A DNA stretch of 6,196 nucleotides, taken from contig CAYWSH010000206.1 in the NCBI GenBank assembly GCA_964460655.1, positions 1 to 6,196 of the forward strand, in the 5' to 3' direction. The position numbers were made by a program, and so were the translations under genes. Numbering within the stretch: position 1 is the stretch's first letter; every line of letters begins with the position of its first letter. This DNA comes from CAVUAF01 sp964460655 (lineage in GTDB: Bacteria; Acidobacteriota; Terriglobia; Terriglobales; Acidobacteriaceae). The notes under the pieces are model-generated. The model was not told where the DNA came from. It searched no databases and saw only the letters and a program-made list of their open reading frames with translations. This document shows, piece by piece, positions 1 to 4,940 of the stretch.

Positions 1-24
1 GGCAATAATATACTTGACAAATCA
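1..24 (+). repeat. Left terminal inverted repeat of the IS1595-type element
   Basis: Bases 1-16 are identical to the reverse complement of 2183-2198. After three mismatches (17-19) another five bases (20-24, AATCA) match. The three mismatched bases are the ones that make this end a perfect TTGACA promoter hexamer, where the right end has TTGCGT. Confidence 0.9.
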
Positions 25-42
25 ACCGCCTTTCGCTATTCT
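14..42 (+). promoter_or_regulatory. Predicted sigma-70-type promoter of the transposase, inside the IS end
   Basis: A perfect -35 hexamer TTGACA (14-19) is followed, after exactly 17 bases, by TATTCT (37-42), which matches TATAAT at four positions. The -35 box lies inside the left inverted repeat. Transcription would begin near position 49-50, which coincides with the ATG at 50, so the message would have almost no leader. The box is absent at the right end, where the same positions read TTGCGT. Prediction from sequence only. Confidence 0.6.
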
Positions 43-49
43 TCCGCCC

Positions 50-1057
50 ATGGCACGCAAAACCAACAAGCGCATGGGGTTGCAGGAAGCGATACAGCAC
101 TTCTCGAACCCTGAGAACGTTCTGGCCTACATGACCCGCCTTCGCTGGCCGGACGGCGTGGTGAAGTGTCCTTCGTGCGGTCGTGAAGGCGCTTCGTTCC
201 TGAAGAAGCAGAACAAGTGGCAGTGCAAGAGCGCCCATCCCAAGCGCCAGTTCTCCGCGAAGGTCGGAACCATCTTCGAGGACTCGCCGATCCCGATGGA
301 CAAGTGGCTCGTCGCTGTCTGGATGCTGTCGAACTGCAAGAACGGCATTAGCTCTTATGAACTGGCGAAGGCGATTGGCATCACTCAGAAGTCGGCATGG
401 TTCATGCTGCACCGCATCCGTACTGCAATGAAGAGCGGCAGCATCTACAAGCTCGGCGGTAGTGGCGGCCCGGTTGAGGCCGACGAAACTTTCGTCGGTG
501 CGAACGTGATGCGGATGCACAAGTCGCGCCGCGCGAAGATGCAGGCGATTGCGTCGAACACCTACGGCATGAGCCGCCACGCTATCGGCAAAACCATTGT
601 GATGGGAATCCTTGACCGTGATCTCCGCGAAGTTCGCGCGATGGTGATCCCGAACGTGAAGCGTGCGACCTTGCAAGAGCAAATGCTGAATCACGTGCAA
701 GGCGGCGCGAAGGTCTACACCGATGATGCGACCGGCTACCGCTTCTCGCTGGCGGAAGGATTCGCACACGAAATCATCAGCCACGCGGAAGAGTACGTTC
801 GCGGCCAAGTCCACACTCAGGGCATCGAGAACTTCTGGTCGCTGCTGAAGCGCGGCCTGCGTGGAACCTACGTTGCTGTGGAGCCGTTTCATCTCGGCAA
901 GTACGTTGACGAACAAGTGTTCCGTTACAACCATCGCGGCAGCAAGAAATATCCGGTCAGCGACTTCGCTCGCTTCACTCAGGTCATGTCCCAAGTCGCC
1001 GGTAAGCGCCTCACCTTCGCGGAGGTCACCGGCAAGGTGGGAGAAACGATTAACTAA
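50..1057 (+). CDS. IS1595-family (ISXO2-type) DDE transposase
   Basis: This 335-residue enzyme would cut and rejoin the element's ends. An N-terminal zinc ribbon is visible: C40-x2-C43, then C59 and H63 as the second ligand pair. A helix-turn-helix-like stretch follows at about 102-120, then the ISXO2-type catalytic domain: D145 in VEADETFVG, D225 in YTDD, and the terminal HTQGIENFWSLLKRGLRGTY block, where E260/N261 is the third acidic or amide position. Length and motif order fit a complete family member. I chose the ATG at 50. A TTG at 14 would add 12 residues, but it is the -35 box of the predicted promoter and lacks a ribosome site. No clear Shine-Dalgarno precedes the ATG at 50 either, so translation may be leaderless, or start at the ATG at 74. 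The gene ends 2 bases before a double-hairpin terminator and converges on the passenger pair with a 4-base overlap. Confidence 0.95.
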   Translation: MARKTNKRMGLQEAIQHFSNPENVLAYMTRLRWPDGVVKCPSCGREGASFLKKQNKWQCKSAHPKRQFSAKVGTIFEDSPIPMDKWLVAVWMLSNCKNGISSYELAKAIGITQKSAWFMLHRIRTAMKSGSIYKLGGSGGPVEADETFVGANVMRMHKSRRAKMQAIASNTYGMSRHAIGKTIVMGILDRDLREVRAMVIPNVKRATLQEQMLNHVQGGAKVYTDDATGYRFSLAEGFAHEIISHAEEYVRGQVHTQGIENFWSLLKRGLRGTYVAVEPFHLGKYVDEQVFRYNHRGSKKYPVSDFARFTQVMSQVAGKRLTFAEVTGKVGETIN

Positions 1058-1224
1058 CCCGGCTCGCGGGAAGCGCGGGCCGAAGCGGAAGGTTTAGCCT
1101 TCCGCTTTTTCCCTTTGCCCTTCGCCGCTTTCTCCGCGTCCAGCGCGGCTTTCACCGTATCGTGCGGAACGCGAATTAACTTGTGCATCATGCGGTCAAA
1201 CTTTTCAAAATCTGATGTCGGCAT
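1054..1224 (-). CDS. Small lysine-rich passenger protein, unknown function
   Basis: This is a 56-residue reading frame starting at ATG 1224, 20 bases before the end of the upstream DUF3800 gene and in a different frame. The N-terminal half (SDFEKFDRMMHKLIRVPHDTV) looks like an amphipathic helical region with alternating charged and hydrophobic residues. The C-terminal half is basic and low in complexity (KAAKGKGKKRKAKPSASAR), as expected for nucleic-acid contact or a disordered tail. I believe it is real because of the tight overlap with DUF3800, an AGGA about 10 bases before the ATG, and a coherent helix-then-basic-tail composition. My recollection, unverified, is that similar FEKFD...VPH...K-rich small proteins are found in other bacteria. 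It stops within 4 bases of the transposase stop, tail to tail. A TTG at 1245 is a less likely start. No function can be assigned; a partner or antitoxin-like role for the DUF3800 protein is speculation. Confidence 0.62.
   Translation of the reverse strand: MPTSDFEKFDRMMHKLIRVPHDTVKAALDAEKAAKGKGKKRKAKPSASARASREPG
1060..1110 (+). terminator. Double-hairpin intrinsic terminator after the transposase
   Basis: Two adjoining hairpins start 3 bases after the transposase stop. The first pairs CGGCTCGCG (1060-1068) with CGCGGGCCG (1074-1082), 9 pairs with one G-U, around a 5-base loop. The second pairs AAGCGGAAGG (1083-1092) perfectly with CCTTCCGCTT (1098-1107) around TTTAG, and runs into TTTTT (1106-1110). 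This is a Rho-independent terminator layout for rightward transcripts. The whole structure lies inside the leftward small passenger gene and encodes its lysine/alanine/serine-rich tail. Confidence 0.75.
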
Positions 1225-2101
1225 CGTCGGGAATGTCCTGTTCAAAGATTGGCGTCAAATCAAGTGGCTCACCGGGTCGGTTGGCCTTAACGATGTTTTC
1301 CAGGTTCTCCTTGTTACAAGTCTGGATCATGAACATGCGGCCGTAGCCGGAGATTTTGTCGAACTGCGGGCGAAGCGGTCTCGCTTTAAGGCCGATGGCG
1401 ACGTGAATCGCCTTGCGAATCTCATAGGCAATAGCATCGGCCGCCTGCAACGGCTCACAGTGAGTGTCCTCTGCGCTGCTGAATGTCGCCATATGCGCCG
1501 CCGCTTTCGGATTTTTCTCCTTAAGAAACCTGTATGCCTCCGCCGCGACAGGGCTATATTTCTTGTGCTCATCGCAGACGAATGAAACTCTATCGCCAGT
1601 GGCTAGCTTTTTCATGGCCCACGCGGCCGTCATCATGATTGCCGCGTAAGCAAGCCAATAGGGGTTGTCGCCTAAAACGGCTTTGGCAGAGGTGTCTTTG
1701 ATGACCTCGTAAAAATCATCTTGGATGATGCCAACACCATAAGCGATTACTACTTCATGACCGATCACGTCCAAAAACTCATCCTTGATTGCCAGCAACT
1801 TGGCGCGATCACTTGGCTTTAGATTGCGAGGGTCTTTGCAAAATTTCTTAAACTCGCCTTCGCCTCGTTCGCATTGATTAGCTTTGAAACATAGGATGTC
1901 TATGTCGGGGCGCTTCCGCAGCTTTTCCCACTTGCGTTCCAATTCAAAGAAAGCTACGCCGCGACCAAGCAGGCCGCCAACGGTAAACACGCCGGACTTC
2001 TTTGGGTCGAAGCTCTCATCGAGATATGAACCAATCACGAAGTAAGCCGCCTTCTCATACTGGCGCAAACGAACGAATCGCGCCAACTCCATGAACGACA
2101 T
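1205..2101 (-). CDS. DUF3800 domain protein, IS passenger gene
   Basis: This 298-residue protein has the DUF3800 layout: YLDES with D28-E29 near the start, followed by a hydrophobic strand and FTVGGLLG (39-46); a central acidic pair in SFVCDEHKKY (D177-E178); and a late LQAADAIAYEI block (Q219, D222). In this family such acidic positions are thought to form a nuclease-like (RNase H-like) active site, but the biochemical role is not settled, and family members often occur in mobile or defence-associated loci. The ATG at 2101 gives an N-terminal extension of about 25 residues before the YLDES strand. A GTG at residue 22, with GAGAAGG upstream, is an alternative. A GGGG stretch lies 5-8 bases before the ATG. 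The gene is more AT-rich than the chromosomal genes. It is transcribed toward the transposase and overlaps the small gene downstream by 20 bases, suggesting a two-gene operon. Confidence 0.85.
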   Translation of the reverse strand: MSFMELARFVRLRQYEKAAYFVIGSYLDESFDPKKSGVFTVGGLLGRGVAFFELERKWEKLRKRPDIDILCFKANQCERGEGEFKKFCKDPRNLKPSDRAKLLAIKDEFLDVIGHEVVIAYGVGIIQDDFYEVIKDTSAKAVLGDNPYWLAYAAIMMTAAWAMKKLATGDRVSFVCDEHKKYSPVAAEAYRFLKEKNPKAAAHMATFSSAEDTHCEPLQAADAIAYEIRKAIHVAIGLKARPLRPQFDKISGYGRMFMIQTCNKENLENIVKANRPGEPLDLTPIFEQDIPDDADIRF

Positions 2102-2105
2102 CTAG

Positions 2106-2148
2106 CCCCTAAGGACTTTCTCCCCGGCCTATCCGGGGTCGCTAAGGG
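2106..2148 (-). promoter_or_regulatory. Leader hairpin covering the likely ribosome site of the DUF3800 gene
   Basis: In the leftward transcript a perfect inner stem, CCCCGG with CCGGGG (2122-2127 and 2133-2138, 5-base loop), is enclosed by an outer stem pairing 2107-2113 with 2142-2148 at six of seven positions. The outer stem uses the G-run just before the ATG at 2101, the only Shine-Dalgarno-like sequence there. The fold could keep the ribosome site closed in transcripts that enter from outside the element, as is known for other insertion sequences such as IS10. The structure is visible; its role is inferred. I see no clear promoter between it and the right end. Confidence 0.45.
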
Positions 2149-2174
2149 CAACAACATGCTCGCGCAATTACCGC

Positions 2175-2198
2175 TGATTACGCAAGTATATTATTGCC
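2175..2198 (-). repeat. Right terminal inverted repeat of the IS1595-type element
   Basis: Read on the minus strand from 2198, this end begins GGCAATAATATACTTG, identical to the left tip. After three mismatches it continues AATCA as on the left. It marks the boundary with chromosomal sequence. The next eight bases outward (2199-2206, CCCGCAAC) would be the target duplication if the element ends exactly here. Confidence 0.9.
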
Positions 2199-2206
2199 CC
2201 CGCAAC

Positions 2207-2297
2207 TCCTTTGTTTGACTGATTTTGCGGGCGGCGCTAGCTCTTTGAAAACACACGACTTGCGCGCGGCGTAAGTCTTTTGTTTGACTGATTTTGC
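2207..2297 (+). repeat. Pair of 22-bp direct repeats beside the IS right end
   Basis: TTTGTTTGACTGATTTTGC occurs exactly at 2210-2228 and 2279-2297. Including three bases on the left, 21 of 22 positions match (2207-2228 and 2276-2297). The copies are 69 bp apart with unrelated sequence between. The first begins 9 bases outside the IS end. Origin unknown; it could be a dispersed repeat unit or the trace of an older insertion or duplication. Confidence 0.75.
2257..2285 (+). terminator. Terminator-like hairpin in the junction region
   Basis: GACTTGCGC (2257-2265) pairs with GCGTAAGTC (2269-2277), nine pairs including one G-U, around a 3-base loop, and is followed by TTTTGTTT. In the rightward direction this resembles an intrinsic terminator, though no rightward gene lies directly upstream. 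For the leftward operon ending at 2428 the hairpin is followed by GTGTGTTTT, a poorer tract. It may simply be part of the repeat unit. Confidence 0.35.
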
Positions 2298-2324
2298 CCC
2301 TAAATCCTTCATTCCATTAGGCAC

Positions 2325-2343
2325 GGGTATAGGGGGGGAGGGG
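2325..2343 (+). other. G-rich tract with quadruplex-forming pattern
   Basis: The plus strand reads GGG, TATA, seven G, A, GGGG, which allows four runs of at least three G with loops of 4, 1 and 1. It lies about 85 bases beyond the stop of the leftward SIS gene, on the template strand for that transcript, where it could hinder polymerase. Structure formation is not shown. Confidence 0.4.
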
Positions 2344-2399
2344 TATCTGGCAAACAAGCCAAGTCAATGAAGCGAAGGGACTTCCGCCACGCGAACTCA

Positions 2400-2426
2400 G
2401 CGTCCTTTGCGTCCTCTGCGTTAGGT
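2400..2426 (+). repeat. Dispersed 9-mer repeat at the operon 3' end
   Basis: GCGTCCTTT (2400-2408), GCGTCCTCT (2409-2417) and a degraded third unit GCGTTAGGT (2418-2426) form a short 9-bp tandem array ending one base before the SIS stop codon at 2428-2430. GCGTCCTCTGCG-type strings recur as intergenic repeats in many environmental bacterial genomes. Their appearance as conceptual NAEDAKDAE peptide is a common sign of spurious ORFs. Confidence 0.55.
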
Positions 2427-2427
2427 T

Positions 2428-3543
2428 TTACTCGACCAGCACGGCCTTGGCCAGGTTGCGCGGACGGTCGACGTCGAGGCCGCGGCGCACGGCGATGTGG
2501 TACGCCAAGAGTTGCAGCGGGACGATCTCCAGCAGCGGCAGCAGGAGTTCCGCGGCGCGCGGGACCCAAATGACGTGGTCGGCCTCGGCGGCGACCTCGT
2601 CGTCACCCTCGGTGGCGAGCGCGATCACGCGCCCGTCACGCGCTTTTACTTCTTTGAGATTCGCGAGCGTCTTGCCGTAACGGACGACCGAGCCTTCGTC
2701 CTGGTCGTCGCGCGTCGCGATGATGACCACAGCGAGCGTTTCATCGATGAGCGCGTTCGGCCCGTGCTTCATCTCGCCCGCGGGATAGCCCTCGGCGTGG
2801 ATGTAGGTGACCTCTTTCAGCTTGAGCGCGCCATCGAGCGCCACCGGATAGTGCACGCCGCGCCCGAGGTAGAGCACATCGTTCGCCGCGTGGTAGTGCT
2901 CGGCGAGCGCCCGGCAGGCAGCGTCGGTCTGGAGAACGCGGTCGAGTAATTCGGGCACGGCAAGCAGATCGGAGACCGCGCGGCGCAGGGCGTCATCGTT
3001 CAGTCGTCCGCGCGCTGCCGCGCCGAACACCGCGATCAGGTACAGCAACGCCAGCTGCGCGGTGAATGCCTTGGTCGACGCGATGCTGATCTCCGGGCCA
3101 GCGTAGGTGTAGAGCACGCCTTCGGCTTCGCGCGCGATGGTGGAATCGATGACGTTGGCGATGGCGAGCGTGCGGCAGCCGTTCTTCGTGGCCTGGCGAA
3201 GCGCCTGCAACGTGTCGGCCGTTTCGCCCGACTGCGTGATGGCGATGAGCAGCTCGCTCTGCTCGACGATGGGATTGCGATAAGCGAACTCGCTGGCGTG
3301 GTCCACTTCGACCGGCAGGCCGGCCAGTTGTTCGAGCATGTACTTGCCGGCGAGGCCCGCGTGCCGGCTGGTGCCCGAAGCCGCGATCTTGACGCGCTCC
3401 AGGCGCTGCATGGCCGCCGCGTCAAGCCCGCTGCCGGGCAGCGTGACCGCGTCGCGCGCCGGCGTGATGCGCGGCTGTACGGTGTCGCGGACGCCGCGCG
3501 GCTGGTCGTAGATCTCGCGCAGCATGTGATGAGCGAAAGACAT
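2428..3543 (-). CDS. Stand-alone GlmS-type isomerase (double SIS) protein, candidate GlcN-6-P deaminase/isomerase
   Basis: This 371-residue protein aligns by eye with the C-terminal isomerase half of glucosamine-6-phosphate synthase, from the HxMxxEIYxQP linker (5-15) to the terminal PRNLAKAVLVE. Two SIS sugar-phosphate domains are visible. The first is at about 45-170, with SGTS (56-59), TQSGET (103-108) and STKAFT (156-161). The second is at about 210-340. The isomerase residues known from E. coli GlmS are present as K241 and E244 (KLKE), H260 (MKHGP) and K366. The roughly 240-residue glutaminase half with its Cys1 nucleophile is absent, and nagA occupies the space upstream, so the protein cannot use glutamine. 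By analogy with SIS-type deaminases (NagB-II), it probably converts GlcN-6-P to Fru-6-P and ammonia downstream of NagA. Synthesis from ammonia is an alternative. No Shine-Dalgarno is seen; ATG 3543 lies at the edge of a heptamer array, and M7 is a second possible start. Confidence 0.9.
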   Translation of the reverse strand: MSFAHHMLREIYDQPRGVRDTVQPRITPARDAVTLPGSGLDAAAMQRLERVKIAASGTSRHAGLAGKYMLEQLAGLPVEVDHASEFAYRNPIVEQSELLIAITQSGETADTLQALRQATKNGCRTLAIANVIDSTIAREAEGVLYTYAGPEISIASTKAFTAQLALLYLIAVFGAAARGRLNDDALRRAVSDLLAVPELLDRVLQTDAACRALAEHYHAANDVLYLGRGVHYPVALDGALKLKEVTYIHAEGYPAGEMKHGPNALIDETLAVVIIATRDDQDEGSVVRYGKTLANLKEVKARDGRVIALATEGDDEVAAEADHVIWVPRAAELLLPLLEIVPLQLLAYHIAVRRGLDVDRPRNLAKAVLVE

Positions 3544-3573
3544 TGGCTATTAGTTATTGGTTATTCGCTATTG
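3541..3573. repeat. Heptamer tandem array spanning the nagA/SIS gene junction
   Basis: On the plus strand four 7-bp units, GCTATTA, GTTATTG, GTTATTC and GCTATTG, run from 3546 to 3573, with a partial unit CATTG at 3541-3545. The array includes the last codon and stop of nagA (3573-3568) and touches the ATG of the SIS gene (3543-3541). Heptanucleotide tandem repeats are known from cyanobacteria and other repeat-rich genomes. Confidence 0.75.
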
Positions 3574-4734
3574 ACTACGACCGCCGACGAACGTGGTGAC
3601 AACCTCACCACAGGAGGACAGAACAACAATATCAGCATCGGCGCCCGGCGCGAGCGTTCCCTTCCCGTTCAGACCAAGCACCCGCGCGGGATTCGCGCTG
3701 CCGAGCCGAGCCGCGGCGCGCAGGTCCCAGCCGGCAAAGTCCATGATGTTGCGCACAGCGCGGTCCATGGTGAGCACGCTGCCCGCGAGCGTCCCGTTGC
3801 GCGTGCAGCGCGGGCCTGCGACCTCGACCTGCATCTCGCCGAGCTGGTATTTGCCGTCGCCCATGCCGGTGGCGCTGAGCCCGTCGGTGACGAGCACGGC
3901 GCGCTCTTCGCCCTTGGCGCGCAGGAACAGCTCGACGACCGCGGGGTCGACGTGCACGCCGTCAGCGATGATGTCGGCCGTGAGGCGATCGTCGGCCAGC
4001 ACGGTGCCGAGGATGCCGGGCGCGCGATGATCGAGCGCGCGCATCGCGTTGAACGTATGGGTAGCGTGGCGCGCGCCGGCCGCGATGCCGGCGTTCGTCG
4101 CCGTCGCGTCGGCATCGGAATGGCCGAGGCTGACGACGACTTTTCGTTTCGTCGCCTCGACGATCAGCTCGGCGGCGTTCGGGAGTTCGGGCGCGATGGT
4201 CATGACGCGCACGTGGCCGCGCGCCGCCTGCCACATGCGGTCGAACAGCGCGACCGATGGCGCTTGCAGGTCTTTTTCCGGGTGAACCCCACGCTTCGCG
4301 GCGCTGATGAACGGGCCCTCGAGATGGATACCGACGGCGCGCGCCCGCGCCGCGGACGGCTTGGCTTCATTTGTCTTGGCTGCGACGGCGTCGGCGAGGC
4401 GCTCGAGGGCGCGCAGCGTGGCGTCGAGCGGCGCGGTCACGGTGGTCGGGCAGTAGCTGGTGACGCCGTGCTCGGCGATCAGGGCTGCGACGGCGGCGAG
4501 CTCGGCCGCGTCGGCGTGCATCACATCATGCCCGGCGGCGCCGTGGATGTGCAGATCGATGTAGCCGGGCGCGAGGACATTCAGGCCGAAATCGGTGACA
4601 TCGCAATCGCTGGGCAGAGCAATGGAATCGCGGCTGCCGAGCTGCGCGATCTTGCCGTCCACGATGACGATGACGGGTTCCGCGATCTGCTCGAACGGTG
4701 TAAGCAGCGCGGCGGCAGTGAGAGCGGTGCGCAT
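3568..4734 (-). CDS. nagA: N-acetylglucosamine-6-phosphate deacetylase
   Basis: This 388-residue amidohydrolase removes acetate from GlcNAc-6-P, giving GlcN-6-P in the cytoplasm, a step in amino-sugar and cell-wall recycling. The TIM-barrel metal and catalytic residues are all present: H62-x-H64 in DLHIHGAAG, E139 in HLEGPF, H205 in GHSDAD, H226 with N229 in HTFNAM, and the catalytic aspartate D284 in LVTDGLSATGM. The small beta domain is formed by the N-terminal 50 or so residues and the C-terminal APGADADIVVL strands. Having H-x-H rather than the Q-x-N of the E. coli enzyme suggests a two-metal-capable, B. subtilis-like site. Length is normal for the family. The frame stays open upstream to 5475, but homology begins at ATG 4734, so that start is chosen. 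No Shine-Dalgarno is visible. The SIS gene follows 24 bases downstream in the same direction, indicating an operon. Confidence 0.95.
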   Translation of the reverse strand: MRTALTAAALLTPFEQIAEPVIVIVDGKIAQLGSRDSIALPSDCDVTDFGLNVLAPGYIDLHIHGAAGHDVMHADAAELAAVAALIAEHGVTSYCPTTVTAPLDATLRALERLADAVAAKTNEAKPSAARARAVGIHLEGPFISAAKRGVHPEKDLQAPSVALFDRMWQAARGHVRVMTIAPELPNAAELIVEATKRKVVVSLGHSDADATATNAGIAAGARHATHTFNAMRALDHRAPGILGTVLADDRLTADIIADGVHVDPAVVELFLRAKGEERAVLVTDGLSATGMGDGKYQLGEMQVEVAGPRCTRNGTLAGSVLTMDRAVRNIMDFAGWDLRAAARLGSANPARVLGLNGKGTLAPGADADIVVLSSCGEVVTTFVGGRSQ

Positions 4735-4746
4735 GGAAGAACGGTC

Positions 4747-4752
4747 AGTATA
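4747..4752 (-). promoter_or_regulatory. nagA: Possible -10 box for nagA
   Basis: The minus strand reads TATACT, five of six matches to the -10 consensus, ending 12 bases before ATG 4734. No recognisable -35 hexamer lies 16-18 bases upstream, where the heptamer array begins. If used, the leader would be only a few bases long, which would agree with the missing Shine-Dalgarno. Confidence 0.3.
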
Positions 4753-4761
4753 GCGAAAGCA

Positions 4762-4789
4762 GTCGTTGGTCTTTGGTCGTTGGTCGTTG
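4762..4789. repeat. Heptamer tandem array upstream of nagA
   Basis: Four 7-bp units run without gaps: GTCGTTG, GTCTTTG, GTCGTTG and GTCGTTG. Unit length and copy number equal those of the array at 3546-3573, and the units share the frame G-Y-Y-R-T-T-G in most positions, so the two arrays bracket nagA. Confidence 0.75.
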
Positions 4790-4888
4790 GCGGAAACGAC
4801 CCAGGAAAGCCTGCCGAGCGCTGGACGAGCGGGACGGCCTGCTCCGCTATGTAGAAAGCGACCGACGGCGAGGATAGAGCATGCACCT

Positions 4889-4940
4889 GCGGGGTCCTTC
4901 GACTCGTCCCGGCAAGCCGGGACTTCGCTCAGGATGAGCG
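4889..4940. repeat. Dispersed hairpin repeat (CCTTCGACTC...CTCAGGATGA type)
   Basis: GGTCCTTCGACTC (4893-4905) and CGCTCAGGATGAG (4926-4938) flank a perfect 8-bp stem, GTCCCGGC with GCCGGGAC (4906-4913 and 4916-4923), separated by AA. Sequences of this form are, to my knowledge, common intergenic repeats in acidobacterial and other environmental genomes. In the rightward direction no T-run follows, so it is not a standard terminator. Confidence 0.6.

Larger units (their letters stand above)
1..2198. mobile_element. IS1595-family insertion sequence with two passenger genes
   Basis: The first 16 bases, GGCAATAATATACTTG, recur exactly as the reverse complement ending at 2198, and 21 of the outer 24 bases match. 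Between these ends lie an IS1595/ISXO2-type transposase reading inward from the left end and a convergent pair of unrelated genes (a DUF3800 protein and a small basic protein) reading inward from the right end. Passenger genes and 8-bp target duplications are known for the IS1595 family. The left flank is outside the window, so the target duplication cannot be tested and the true left tip could lie a few bases further out, because the right end continues as CCC after 2198. The interior is less GC-rich than the chromosomal genes to the right, consistent with recent arrival. Both genes and ends look intact, so the copy may be active. Confidence 0.88.

Noticed and set aside
14..49. TTG at 14 as transposase start
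   Set aside because: It would add 12 residues not typical of the family, lacks a ribosome site, and coincides with the -35 hexamer TTGACA.
1115..1585. Plus-strand open frame of 156 codons opposite the DUF3800 gene
   Set aside because: It is antisense to a frame with clear DUF3800 motifs and begins inside the transposase terminator region.
2207..2297. CRISPR-like repeat-spacer unit
   Set aside because: There are only two copies, the 47-bp interval contains a hairpin, and no cas genes or further repeats are present.
2497..2949. Plus-strand open frame of 150 codons inside the SIS gene
   Set aside because: Antisense shadow of conserved SIS-domain coding sequence, with no motif of its own.
2428..3543. 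Complete glmS
   Set aside because: The glutaminase half is absent and there is no room for it, because nagA ends 24 bases upstream of the start codon.
3298..4854. 518-codon plus-strand open frame opposite the SIS gene and nagA
   Set aside because: It runs antisense to two genes with intact catalytic motifs, shows no recognisable domain, and is rich in Arg/Gly/Ala as expected for the opposite strand of GC-rich codons.
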